Assembly (NCBI GenBank): GCA_017399145.1
Contig: JAFQEG010000031.1
Span: forward strand, 1-64,000
Direction: 5' to 3'
Source of the DNA: Clostridia bacterium
GTDB lineage: Bacteria > Bacillota > Clostridia > Oscillospirales > CAG-272
DNA: 64,000 nucleotides
Shown here: positions 26,223 through 34,661 of the stretch, one piece after another
Position numbering within the stretch: the first letter of the stretch is position 1
Layout of the letters: each line of letters starts with the position of its first letter
Program-made: the position numbers and the translations under genes
The notes under the pieces: generated by a model
Database searches by the model: none
The model's input: only the letters and a program-made list of their open reading frames with translations
Told to the model about the DNA's origin: nothing

Positions 26223-26819
26223 ATGATAAAATGCTTTAGTGGTAGACTTAATTCTAACGTTTACCTAGTCTATGATAAAAATGAAGGCATGATTATTGAC
26301 TGTGGCTGTCCTGTCAAGGAAATAAAGGAGATGGTATGTCAGCTTGGAATTAAAGTAAAATATATTGTGCTGTCTCACGGTCACTACGACCACGTTTGCT
26401 ATATAGACCAATTTGTAAATTCATTCCCTGATGCTAAATTGCTTTGCCACACCGACGAGGTTGCGATTTTAAGAGATATGGAGGCTAACGTTTCCTCACT
26501 TTTTGGTTCACCCTGTGTCTATAATCAAGAGTTTTCCTTGTTAAACGAGGAGGACACCTTAACGGTTGGGGACCTTTCCTTTAGAGTGCTTTCCACCCCT
26601 GGTCACACCCCTGGGTCAATTTGCCTTTTGTGTATAGAAAAGTTCATTCTCTTTACCGGTGACGTACTATTCAAAAACGGCTGGGGCAGGACCGACTTTA
26701 AGGGTGGCGATCAAGGAAAAATGGCACTTTCCTTAAGACGCTTGCTTTCTCTTGACCCTGAGATTATTTTTTACTCGGGTCATGGTCCTATATCGAAAAT
26801 CAAATATGAGTTATTCTAA
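26223..26819 (+). CDS. MBL-fold hydrolase (glyoxalase II-like)
   Basis: 198 residues. The metallo-beta-lactamase signature SHGHYDH lies near 52-58, with later ligands in LSTPGHTPGS (H about 125), FTGDVLF (D about 144) and SGHGP (H about 189). That is the glyoxalase II / YcbL-type binuclear zinc set. The substrate is probably a small thioester or lactone, not determinable here. Transcribed divergently from sbcD; GAGGTGATATT precedes the ATG. Confidence 0.85.
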   Translation: MIKCFSGRLNSNVYLVYDKNEGMIIDCGCPVKEIKEMVCQLGIKVKYIVLSHGHYDHVCYIDQFVNSFPDAKLLCHTDEVAILRDMEANVSSLFGSPCVYNQEFSLLNEEDTLTVGDLSFRVLSTPGHTPGSICLLCIEKFILFTGDVLFKNGWGRTDFKGGDQGKMALSLRRLLSLDPEIIFYSGHGPISKIKYELF

Positions 26820-26846
26820 AAAAAGCCTCGAATTGAGGCTTTTTTA
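26818..26846. terminator. Bidirectional terminator between the MBL gene and mntP
   Basis: AAAAGCCTC/GAGGCTTTT with A and T tracts on either side serves the two converging genes. Confidence 0.85.
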
Positions 26847-26851
26847 TTATT

Positions 26852-27439
26852 TTATAATCCTAATAGTCCAGTTACAAATATTTCGATACCAATTAAAATA
26901 AGAATTATACCACCTATTATTGTTGCCTTGTCTGCTAGCCTTGTGCCAAAGACTTTACCAAGGAAGATACCAAGCATACAAATAATAAAGGTTACGATTC
27001 CAATTATAAGCACGGACACAAGTGCCATTTGCCAAGGGTACTCTGCTATTGTAAAGCCAACTGACAAGGCATCAATTGAGGTTGCAACCCCTTGCAAAAG
27101 CAAGCCACCTATGGTTAGCTTAACAGACTCGCACTCCTCCTTGTGCCTAATTCCATCTATTAGCATTTTACCACCGATGAAGCCTAACAAGGCTAGTGCA
27201 ATCCAAGGAATAAACTTCTCAAACGCTTGAAAATGCTGAAGGACTGTATGTACGCAAATCCAACCAATCATAGGCATAAGCCCTTGGAAAAAGGCAAATA
27301 CACCTGCTATTCCTATCATTTTTCGGTTTCTCATATTCTTTTCGTTGAGTCCGTTAGCCAAGGACACGGAAAAGGCATCCATTGCCAAGCCACAGCCTAA
27401 AAGAATACTTTCTAAGAAAAACATAAACGACCAATCCAT
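26852..27439 (-). CDS. mntP: Manganese efflux pump MntP
   Basis: 195 residues with six hydrophobic helices and the duplicated acidic motifs of the family: GLAMDAFSVSLANG in the first helix, and GVATSIDALSVGF in the fourth. It exports Mn2+ across the cytoplasmic membrane. No yybP-ykoY manganese riboswitch could be recognised upstream; a 78-codon gene precedes it by 14 bases, suggesting co-transcription. Confidence 0.92.
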   Translation of the reverse strand: MDWSFMFFLESILLGCGLAMDAFSVSLANGLNEKNMRNRKMIGIAGVFAFFQGLMPMIGWICVHTVLQHFQAFEKFIPWIALALLGFIGGKMLIDGIRHKEECESVKLTIGGLLLQGVATSIDALSVGFTIAEYPWQMALVSVLIIGIVTFIICMLGIFLGKVFGTRLADKATIIGGIILILIGIEIFVTGLLGL

Positions 27440-27453
27440 TTAAAGATTACCCC

Positions 27454-27690
27454 TTATTTTAACATTTCTAAAATTTTTTCAAGCACCTCTTTAGGTGATG
27501 TATTGTCACAAAGGGTAAGTGCCTCTTTTTCCGTTAGCTCGGTGATTTTTTGGTCCTTTTCAAGAATCCATATAGATGAGGGTGACATTTCCCAGCCTCC
27601 ATTTTTATACCAAACGGTTATCATAGAATTTTTTCTTGTACAGGCTAAAATATCACCAGTATCAACAAGCTTAAAATATACTATTTCCAT
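27454..27690 (-). CDS. Small conserved-looking protein upstream of mntP
   Basis: 78 residues, soluble and without signal peptide: MEIVYFKLVDTGDILACTRK..., with WYKNGGWEMSPSSIWILEKD in the middle and a helical C-terminus. Function not recognised. It has GGAG upstream of the start and lies 14 bases before mntP, so it is probably the first gene of a two-gene unit. Confidence 0.6.
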   Translation of the reverse strand: MEIVYFKLVDTGDILACTRKNSMITVWYKNGGWEMSPSSIWILEKDQKITELTEKEALTLCDNTSPKEVLEKILEMLK

Positions 27691-27768
27691 AAGCCACTCC
27701 TTTTTTAGGGTCCTTATTACAATAATGGCATACTTTTTCTAAAATTTCAATACCTTTTGTATTAAAGA

Positions 27769-27797
27769 TTGATTTTAGTAAAATATTATGATAGAAT
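27769..27797 (+). promoter_or_regulatory. Promoter of the EamA transporter gene
   Basis: TTGATT, 17 bases, TAGAAT, about 30 bases upstream of the ATG. Confidence 0.6.
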
Positions 27798-27828
27798 AAC
27801 TTGAATTATTTTATTATTGGAGACATGA

Positions 27829-28749
27829 ATGAATAAAAAAAGCTTAATCGGTGTACTTTTGCTTTTATTAACTGCCTTTATATGGGGACTTGCCTTTATT
27901 GCCCAAACTAAGGGGCTTGAAAGCGTTGGACCCTTTACCTTTAGCGCAACAAGAATGCTAATAGGTGGTATTGCACTTTTGCCTATTGTCATAGTAATTG
28001 ATATGAAAAAGCTAAAGAATGCAGACAGAGAAAGAAAATGGCGCTATAAGGGTACTCTTAAAAGTAGCATTATCAATGGTTGTATTTTAGGTGTTGTATT
28101 CTGCATAGCCTGCAACTTCCAACAGCATGCCCTTATATATTCAAGCGCAGGTAAGGTTGCCTTCATTACTGCATTTTATATGCTTCTAGTTCCAATTTTT
28201 TCATTAATTTTACGTTATTTCGTGCCACCAATATATTGGCTAGGGTCAGTAATCGGCTTGGCAGGGCTCTTCTTCCTTTGCTTCGATATGGGTGGCTTCC
28301 GTGGCTTCTACTATGGTGACGTATATGCCTTTGTAGGCGCTATCTTCTTCGCTATTCATATTTTACTAGTTGAGCACTTTGTTAAGAAAACGAACAGCCT
28401 AAGGCTTTCCTGTACTCAGCTTTTAGTAGGTGGAGTTATTTCTCTTATTCTAATGTTTATTTTTGAAAATCCAAGCTGGGAAGCTATCGGTGGCGCTATA
28501 ATTCCTATTCTGTACGCAGGCTTGTTTAGCTGTGGAATTGCCTACACTCTCCAAATCGTAGGTCAAAAATACGTCGAGCCATCTCTTGCAACTCTAATTA
28601 TGTCAACCGAGTCCGTCTTTGCCGCCGTCCTCGGCGCAATAATTCTCCAGGAGACAATGGACGTTTTCGAAATTATGGGTTGCGTCCTTGTGGCATTAGC
28701 AATTGTAATTCCTCACCTAGTGGAATTAGTTAAAAACCGAAACAGATAA
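27829..28749 (+). CDS. DMT-superfamily (EamA) transporter
   Basis: 306 residues with ten predicted membrane helices in two EamA repeats (AFIWGLAFIAQTKGLESVGPF in the first; ISTESVFAAVLGAIILQE-like in the second). Such proteins export metabolites or amino acids; the substrate is unknown. GGAG lies before the ATG. A monocistronic unit ending in a shared terminator. Confidence 0.88.
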   Translation: MNKKSLIGVLLLLLTAFIWGLAFIAQTKGLESVGPFTFSATRMLIGGIALLPIVIVIDMKKLKNADRERKWRYKGTLKSSIINGCILGVVFCIACNFQQHALIYSSAGKVAFITAFYMLLVPIFSLILRYFVPPIYWLGSVIGLAGLFFLCFDMGGFRGFYYGDVYAFVGAIFFAIHILLVEHFVKKTNSLRLSCTQLLVGGVISLILMFIFENPSWEAIGGAIIPILYAGLFSCGIAYTLQIVGQKYVEPSLATLIMSTESVFAAVLGAIILQETMDVFEIMGCVLVALAIVIPHLVELVKNRNR

Positions 28750-28784
28750 AAAAGCAAGTCACTTCAAAAGTGACTTGCTTTTTT
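28748..28784. terminator. Bidirectional terminator
   Basis: AAAAAAGCAAGTCACTT, a CAAA loop and the perfect complement end both the EamA gene and the converging ABC exporter gene. Confidence 0.9.
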
Positions 28785-30597
28785 AATTTTGACTTGCTGA
28801 ATGCATTTTATAAAATTCGCCACCTAGACTAATGAGGTCGTTGTAGGTGCCCTCTTCTATACATTTTCCGTCCTTGATAACTACTATTTTATCCGCATTT
28901 CTAATTGTAGAAAGCCTGTGAGCTACAACTATGGTTGTTTTACCCTCGGTTAGACTATTTATCGCCCTTTGAATTTCCCTCTCGGACACGTTGTCAAGGG
29001 CACTTGTAGCCTCGTCAAGAATAATTAGGCTTGGATTTCTAATTATCGCCCTTGCAATAGATAGCCTTTGCCTTTGACCACCCGAAAGGTTTGCCGCATG
29101 CTCGTCAAGTCGGCTATCAAGCCCCTTAGGTAGGGACATTACAAAATCGTACATTCTAGATGCCTCAAGGGCATTTTTAATTTGCTCATCAGTTACGTTT
29201 TCAATACCATAGGTTATATTTTCTCTTATGGACCCTGCAAACATTACGCTATTCTGTGGCACTATTGAAATATGCTTTCTATATGAGGTCAAATCTATAT
29301 CCTCAATGCTTTTTCCGTCAATTAATAAATCGCCACCCTTTGCGTGAATAAAGCCAATTATCAAATTGACAAGGGTAGTTTTTCCAACTCCACTCTCGCC
29401 AACTAATGCAACGGTTTGTCCCTTTTCAATTTTCAAATTGAAGCTACTGATAAGTGGTTGATTGTCCTCATAGGAAAAGGACAAATCCTTAAATTCAAGA
29501 GTCCCCTCTAATTTGTCTAGCTTTTCCTTGCCCTCGTTTACCTCAACCTCATTTGATTGCAAAATCTCTCCTATTGATGAAACGCTCTCAGCACCCTTTG
29601 TAATTATAGGTAGCATACCGATAATCGAGGAAACCTGCCAGGTGAGTGTGTTAAAATAGGTTTGGAAAAGAGTTATATCGCCTATTTCCTTAAGATAGCC
29701 ATTTATGTAAAGTAAGCTTGAAAAAACTAAGCTACCTAGCTGAAACAATTGAATAGTAACCCACAAAAACGAGCCAAAGTAAGCCTGTATCATATCAAGG
29801 CTAAAGCCTGAATTTGCAACCTCGGTTAAGTGTGTGGTCATCTTTTTAACCTCGGCATTTTCAAGTGCGTGGGCACGAGTAATTTGTACCATTTCCTCCA
29901 TATCGTTAAGGCTTGCAGCAGTTTTTTCCGTATTTTTTCTTAAATCTGCGGTTGCCTTATTGATTTTCTTACGAAAGGCACGTACAAGTGCAACGTTTAC
30001 AGGTATGCACAAAAGGAAGAATAAAAGCACAATTGGGCTTTTTGTGGATACAACCACAATAGCGGTTATAATATTTACCAAAACTGCAGGTAAGGTAGTT
30101 ACCAATTGAGTTGAAAGAGTGTGCACGTTTGCCACGTCATTCATTAGCTTAGACTGTATTCTTCCACTTTGCATTTCAATATGGAATGGAATTGAAAGTC
30201 TTTGAAGCTTTTTAACCATAGCACCACGAAGTCCTGCCTCAACTCGTCTTGTCGCCTTACTGTAAAGCCTTACGTACACTGCATTTGCAGGTATGTTGAT
30301 AATTAGTAGTGCACCAATAAAGATAATATGAGAAATAATTGTCCTCATAGGGTCAATTCCCTTGACTATGTATGCCTCAACTGCGTTTATAATTTCTGCA
30401 ATTACTAGTGGCATAAACAAAACAGGCGCTTGTTTAATTAGATAAAAAAATGAAGATAATAAAAACTCCCTCCAGTACCTAAGATACAGCCTAAAAAGAA
30501 GTCTTATGGGCTTTTTACCCGTCCTTAAATATTCATCAATAAGCTTGTCCTCTAGAGACTCTATTTCATTTTCTGTAAATACTTGACCCCTTGCCAT
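28783..30597 (-). CDS. ABC exporter, fused permease-ATPase
   Basis: 604 residues. A type IV (MsbA/BmrA-like) six-helix transmembrane region covers about 40-320. The ATPase domain has Walker A GESGVGKTT, the Q-loop IVPQNSVMF, signature LSGGQRQR, Walker B IILDEATSALD and H-loop VAHRLS. Function as a half-transporter needs dimerisation; no second half-transporter is adjacent, so a homodimer is likely. Substrate unknown (lipid or drug). The ATG at 30597 has AAGGTGGTGG upstream; an upstream in-frame extension of 26 codons is not supported. Confidence 0.9.
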   Translation of the reverse strand: MARGQVFTENEIESLEDKLIDEYLRTGKKPIRLLFRLYLRYWREFLLSSFFYLIKQAPVLFMPLVIAEIINAVEAYIVKGIDPMRTIISHIIFIGALLIINIPANAVYVRLYSKATRRVEAGLRGAMVKKLQRLSIPFHIEMQSGRIQSKLMNDVANVHTLSTQLVTTLPAVLVNIITAIVVVSTKSPIVLLFFLLCIPVNVALVRAFRKKINKATADLRKNTEKTAASLNDMEEMVQITRAHALENAEVKKMTTHLTEVANSGFSLDMIQAYFGSFLWVTIQLFQLGSLVFSSLLYINGYLKEIGDITLFQTYFNTLTWQVSSIIGMLPIITKGAESVSSIGEILQSNEVEVNEGKEKLDKLEGTLEFKDLSFSYEDNQPLISSFNLKIEKGQTVALVGESGVGKTTLVNLIIGFIHAKGGDLLIDGKSIEDIDLTSYRKHISIVPQNSVMFAGSIRENITYGIENVTDEQIKNALEASRMYDFVMSLPKGLDSRLDEHAANLSGGQRQRLSIARAIIRNPSLIILDEATSALDNVSEREIQRAINSLTEGKTTIVVAHRLSTIRNADKIVVIKDGKCIEEGTYNDLISLGGEFYKMHSASQN

Positions 30598-30658
30598 TTT
30601 TACCACCACCTTAACAATTGACATTTTATCACTTACTCCTTGTTTTTTCAATATTATC

Positions 30659-30687
30659 TTGAAAAATTTACACAAATGAATTAAAAT
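30659..30687 (+). promoter_or_regulatory. Promoter of the MBL-fold gene at 30718
   Basis: TTGAAA, 17 bases, TAAAAT on the plus strand. Confidence 0.6.
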
Positions 30688-30717
30688 GTAATTAAGACAT
30701 AAAAAAAGGTGGTTTTT

Positions 30718-31383
30718 ATGAAAATACTATTTTTAGGCACAGGGGCTGCCGACTTTCCTAAGGAAAGATGCGAGGGCTTTCGTCGCACGTCCTCTGCTTT
30801 GATTGATGATATATTTTTAATCGACCCAGGTCCATGGGTTATTGATGCAACCATAGAATACGGAATTGACGTTAAGAAAATAAAATACGTTTTAGTAACT
30901 CACTACCACGAGGACCACTTTGACCAAGCTACCCTAAGCTATCTAACTAAGAATGGTGCAAGGCTTATTGAGTTATCCCCAAGGGAATCCATCACTCTTG
31001 ATGGCTATACAATTCTAGGCTTACCCTCAAATCACACAATACCCTGTACACATTTTATATTTGAGCACGAGGGCAAGCGTATGTTTTATGGTCTTGATGG
31101 TGCTTGGCTTATGATTGAGACGGTTGATGCAATTTGGAAAAAGGGTGTTGACCTAGCCGTTTTTGATGGTACAATCGGCTTTATCGAGGGGGACTGGCGA
31201 GTTTTTGAGCACAATAGCCTTAGTATGGTCCTTGAAATGAAGAAAAGCCTAAAGGACAGCATCAAGCACTACGTTGTTAGCCATCTAGCCTATACTCTTC
31301 ACCCTGCCCACGAAATAGTAGAGAGTGAAATGAAAAAGCACGACGTCACCGTTGCCTACGACGGACTTACAATTGAATTTTAA
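30718..31383 (+). CDS. MBL-fold hydrolase (PhnP/RNase Z-like)
   Basis: 221 residues beginning MKILFLGTGAA, typical of the RNase Z/PhnP-like branch. Metal ligands: THYHEDHFD near 63-70, a later H in LPSNHT, D in YGLDGAW, and a C-terminal SHLAYTLHP histidine. It may hydrolyse cyclic phosphates or phosphodiesters; not certain. The ATG at 30718 (AAGGTGG upstream) is preferred over an in-frame GTG at 30709. Confidence 0.82.
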   Translation: MKILFLGTGAADFPKERCEGFRRTSSALIDDIFLIDPGPWVIDATIEYGIDVKKIKYVLVTHYHEDHFDQATLSYLTKNGARLIELSPRESITLDGYTILGLPSNHTIPCTHFIFEHEGKRMFYGLDGAWLMIETVDAIWKKGVDLAVFDGTIGFIEGDWRVFEHNSLSMVLEMKKSLKDSIKHYVVSHLAYTLHPAHEIVESEMKKHDVTVAYDGLTIEF

Positions 31384-31392
31384 AGAAACATG

Positions 31393-31479
31393 ATAAGAGC
31401 GAATAACAAGGCTCTTATAACAAACAAAAAGAGATAACAAATCGGTTTTTATCCGAAATGTTATCTCTTTCTTTTTTTT
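31393..31479 (+). terminator. Two hairpins, the second a strong terminator
   Basis: ATAAGAGC/GCTCTTAT (31393-31418) is followed by a 12-bp stem AAAGAGATAACA (31428-31439, with 31459-31470) and a long T tract. Ends the MBL-fold gene. Confidence 0.8.
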
Positions 31480-31486
31480 AATGAAA

Positions 31487-31660
31487 TTGTAGTTGCACTA
31501 CAATGAAATCCAAGGTGTTGCCTTGGGTGAAATCAAATCCGTCTAAATACAACCCTGCAAAGCAGGATTTCATCACAAAAGTGATTTCATCCACCAAAGG
31601 TGGATTTCACCCGTCAAAGACGGATTTAACTGCGTGATACGACCTTAAGAGTATCACGCA
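31487..31660. repeat. Array of small hairpins separated by ATTTCA spacers
   Basis: Six or more short palindromes follow one another: TTGTAGT-tgc-ACTACAA, CCAAGG/CCTTGG, CCTGC-aaa-GCAGG, CAC-aaaa-GTG, CCACC-aaa-GGTGG and CCGTC-aaa-GACGG, closed by GCGTGATAC/GTATCACGC. Units are separated by GATTTCAT/GATTTCAC-like spacers with a period of about 17-20 bases. No gene is present. It resembles neither CRISPR (stems differ, spacers constant) nor a simple terminator. Confidence 0.7.
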
Positions 31661-31682
31661 CGACACTCTCTTGCGTTTTTTA

Positions 31683-34034
31683 TTACTTTTTCTTAATAAA
31701 AATCAAATCCTTGCTTTCGCTAGCTGACATATTCAAGGTGATTGGATTTTGTGAGTTTAAGGTATTCTTTGGTGGGTAAATCTTCACACTACCATCTCTT
31801 GATGCTACTACTCTTGCTCTTATCTGGTTCTCGTCCCAGAAAATAGATACAGAATAGCCACCTCGTGCTTGAAGATTTTCAATGCTTCCCTTTTTCCAAT
31901 CCTCAGGGATTGCAGGTAGAATTTTAATCTTCTTGCCATCGGAATACATAAGCATTTCATAAACTGCAGAGGTAAAGCCCATATTTGCATCAATTTGGAA
32001 TGGTGGGTGCCCTGCGTGAAGAAACTTTAGTGTAACACCCATATTTCTCCAGTCGTTATGATGAGTAAATAGGTTGTCGCCTGTGCAGAAGCGAATTAGA
32101 TAATTTAGACACTCCTCGGCTCTTTTTCCGTCACCAAGCCTTGCATAAATGTTTGCCATATGCGCAAGGGACCAGCCTGTTTGAGACTTCAAGCCAATGC
32201 AAAGTCGCTTCTCAACTGCAACCTTCATTGCATCAAAGATTTCCTTGTTGTCGTACTCGTCAATCTCAAAGCCTGGGAATAGTGGATATATGTGAGATTG
32301 ATGTCTGTGGTGATAGTTGTCCTTAAAGTCAGGGTGCATCCATTCTCTTATTGCACCATCCTCGTTGATTTCATAAGGTGGAATTGCATCAAGCATTTTT
32401 TGCCAACGACAAAGGTCAGCCTTGTCAACGCCTAGCTTGTTTATCGTTGCAGTTAGGTTAGTTAAAAGCTCCTTTAAAAGGGCAAAGTCCATAGTTGCAT
32501 TTATAGATACACTAATTTCACGAGCACCCTCAAAATCACCATCAGGGCGATTTTCAGGTGAATCCGATGGGTAAGATTTTAAAAAGCCCTTTTCGTCATA
32601 AACATAAAAGTCCTCGTAAAATTCAGCAGATTCCTTCATAAATGGATATGCTCTTTCAAGTAGGAATTTTTCGTCCCCTGTGTACAAATAATAGTCGTAA
32701 TAAATTGCACTTATCCAAGCCGAGCTACCTGTCCAATAAATAACGTGAGGCTGTGTATTTTCCTTGTAGCCATTTGAGTTATCCATAAACAAAGGTAGCA
32801 AAATACCCTTACAGCCATAGAGATTTTTTGCGTTGTATCTGTAATCCTTTTTGAATTTATCGTAAAGGTTGAAAAGTGGCAGAGTTGCCTCTCTTAGATT
32901 ACCTGCATAGGCTTGCCAATAAGCCATTTGAATATTTTCATTATTGAAAAACGTGCATGCCCAAGCAGGTGAATAAGCACCATTCCAAAGCCCTTGTAGG
33001 TTTGCAGGGTACTCACAGCCAACTGATGAGGAAATAAGCAAGTATCTTCCATAGTCTGCCATTTTTTCAATTAGCTTTATGTCACTCTTTCCTTGATAGG
33101 AATTTAAAAGCAATTGCTCATTTGATTGATTTTTGCCGTAGCAAAGGTTTAGCTTAACACGATTGAAAAGCTCGGCAAAGGCATATGATTGCTCCTTTAA
33201 AAGTTGCTTGTAGTCCTTTTTTACCTTGTCAATTTCTTCCTTCATTGTGTCAAATTCAGCCACGTGCTCGCTAATATCCATAATTAGAGTAATTTTTGTT
33301 GCATTTTCTACTCTTAAATAATCCTTTAATGCAACGCTACCCGTCATATCAATATTTAGGGATTTGTCCGCCTTCTGTGATGCAATTTGACCATCTGTTT
33401 CATACACCTTTACAATTCCGGAAAAATGAAGCTTGCCTGCGGTTTTACTCTCAGAGTAAATATAGGAATCCTTAGCAAAGGACTTAAACTCATCAGCGTA
33501 CCAATTGTCAACGTAGTCGGACATATCGTGTCTTTCAAGAGAAATCTTAACACCGAATTTTCTCTCGCTTTCAAGGTGTACAACGACTACCCCTTCCCTT
33601 TGAGAAACGAAAACCTCTCTTTTACATTTTGCACCGTTGTCAGTATAGGAAACCGTTGCAAAGCCTCTTTGCATATCAAGGCATCTTTGATAATCACAGG
33701 GTGCGCCCTCTGTATCAAAAAGCAAATGAATATCAAAGGCAGGGAAAAACTTACCCTTGTTTGACTTAAAGCCTGACTTGTTAATTTCATCTGTATAGTA
33801 TCTTTCAGCTTCCTTGTATTTGCCCTCGTCCATTAGCCCTCTTACCTTTTCAAGGCAGTAGGACACGTCGGGATAGCCTACATCACAGGTCCAGTTATAA
33901 AGAGCCTCATGGTTAATTAGTATTCTTTCGTCATAAACGCAACCATAAACGCTAGCGCCAAGTCGTCCATTTCCTAGGGGTGTAGCTTCCTTCCAAAGTG
34001 TGGCAGGATAGCTATTTATTAGCTTCTTTTCCAT
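31683..34034 (-). CDS. GH95-type glycoside hydrolase (alpha-L-fucosidase/galactosidase-like)
   Basis: 783 residues with no signal peptide, so probably cytoplasmic. The N-terminus ATLWKEATPLGNGRLGASVYGCVYDERILINHEALYNW matches the GH95 N-terminal beta domain. The (alpha/alpha)6 barrel region includes NLQGLWNGAYSPAWACTFFNNENIQMAYWQAYAGN near 344-380 and HRHQSHIYPLFPG near 585-598. The C-terminal part includes GHPPFQIDANMGFTSAVYEML. Family members remove 1,2-linked fucose or galactose residues from glycans; substrate unproven. Lack of a signal suggests action on imported oligosaccharides. Confidence 0.88.
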   Translation of the reverse strand: MEKKLINSYPATLWKEATPLGNGRLGASVYGCVYDERILINHEALYNWTCDVGYPDVSYCLEKVRGLMDEGKYKEAERYYTDEINKSGFKSNKGKFFPAFDIHLLFDTEGAPCDYQRCLDMQRGFATVSYTDNGAKCKREVFVSQREGVVVVHLESERKFGVKISLERHDMSDYVDNWYADEFKSFAKDSYIYSESKTAGKLHFSGIVKVYETDGQIASQKADKSLNIDMTGSVALKDYLRVENATKITLIMDISEHVAEFDTMKEEIDKVKKDYKQLLKEQSYAFAELFNRVKLNLCYGKNQSNEQLLLNSYQGKSDIKLIEKMADYGRYLLISSSVGCEYPANLQGLWNGAYSPAWACTFFNNENIQMAYWQAYAGNLREATLPLFNLYDKFKKDYRYNAKNLYGCKGILLPLFMDNSNGYKENTQPHVIYWTGSSAWISAIYYDYYLYTGDEKFLLERAYPFMKESAEFYEDFYVYDEKGFLKSYPSDSPENRPDGDFEGAREISVSINATMDFALLKELLTNLTATINKLGVDKADLCRWQKMLDAIPPYEINEDGAIREWMHPDFKDNYHHRHQSHIYPLFPGFEIDEYDNKEIFDAMKVAVEKRLCIGLKSQTGWSLAHMANIYARLGDGKRAEECLNYLIRFCTGDNLFTHHNDWRNMGVTLKFLHAGHPPFQIDANMGFTSAVYEMLMYSDGKKIKILPAIPEDWKKGSIENLQARGGYSVSIFWDENQIRARVVASRDGSVKIYPPKNTLNSQNPITLNMSASESKDLIFIKKK

Positions 34035-34062
34035 ATAAGCACTCCTTTAAGAGTTTTTCTTT

Positions 34063-34091
34063 AGTATAACACAAATATTCCCCTATTTCAA
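34063..34091 (-). promoter_or_regulatory. Promoter of the GH95-type gene
   Basis: TTGAAA, 17 bases, TATACT on the minus strand, 30 bases before the start codon. Confidence 0.7.
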
Positions 34092-34102
34092 TATAAAATA
34101 TA

Positions 34103-34133
34103 AAAAGGCTATTGCGTGCAATAGCCTTTTTTT
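34103..34133 (-). terminator. Terminator of the gene at 34135
   Basis: AAAAAGGCTATTGC/GCAATAGCCTTTTT, a perfect stem beginning right after the stop codon. Confidence 0.85.
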
Positions 34134-34134
34134 C

Positions 34135-34569
34135 TTATAGGTAGCCTCTTATATTAAGGGCTAGGTTTTGCTCAAGATTTATTAGTCTTTTACAAATATC
34201 CTTTGACCTTTCCTCTGCTGCCTCGTACTTATTTAGATACTTGTTTAAGGACTTTACACCCATATTGCACCCGTCAGTTATAAGGTCGGCAATCGTGTGG
34301 TCCGATTCGTTTACTGCAAGCATCATATTAGTTTTCATCCAACTCATACCCTTTGCCACAGGATTTGGATTTTTGCCGTCGTCCTTGTACTCATTCAGTA
34401 GCTTTTCCGTTTCCTTAGCTAATTCAGTATGCTTGTCCTTACACTCAACAAGAGTTTTCTTTAGCTTATCCGCCCCTACATACTTTAAAACGTCATCAAT
34501 TGAGGAAACCCCCATTTTAATTCCTGCGTCACATTCTCTTAGTAGCTTAATTGTATCTTGCTCTATCAT
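34135..34569 (-). CDS. Small helical-bundle protein, unknown function
   Basis: 144 residues, almost entirely alpha-helical by composition, with no signal peptide. Regularly spaced charged helices (ECKDKHTELAKETEKLLNEY; KYLNKYEAAEERSKDICKRLINLEQNLAL) suggest a four-helix bundle. It vaguely resembles DUF2383-like ferritin-fold proteins but lacks obvious metal-ligand pairs. AGGAG precedes the ATG; own terminator. Confidence 0.65.
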   Translation of the reverse strand: MIEQDTIKLLRECDAGIKMGVSSIDDVLKYVGADKLKKTLVECKDKHTELAKETEKLLNEYKDDGKNPNPVAKGMSWMKTNMMLAVNESDHTIADLITDGCNMGVKSLNKYLNKYEAAEERSKDICKRLINLEQNLALNIRGYL

Positions 34570-34631
34570 AAAAATCTCCTTTTTTTATGATAGTATTTAC
34601 AAAAAAGCCTACCCTGTATTCAAATTTCAAT

Positions 34632-34656
34632 AAAAAAAGGGGCAAAATTGCCCCTT
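34632..34656 (-). terminator. Terminator of the pheST operon
   Basis: AAGGGGCAA/TTGCCCCTT with T7 on the minus strand, five bases after the pheT stop. Confidence 0.85.
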
Positions 34657-34661
34657 AGCTT

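Noticed and set aside
26852..27829. Manganese riboswitch upstream of mntP
   Set aside because: No yybP-ykoY-like conserved loops could be found; only a small ORF precedes mntP.
31487..31660. CRISPR array
   Set aside because: The repeated parts are the short spacers between palindromes and the palindromes differ; no cas genes in the window and units are too short.
34241..34633. A 130-codon plus-strand frame opposite the helical-bundle gene
   Set aside because: Runs through the real gene and its promoter region on the other strand; low-complexity Ser/Leu composition and no ribosome binding site.
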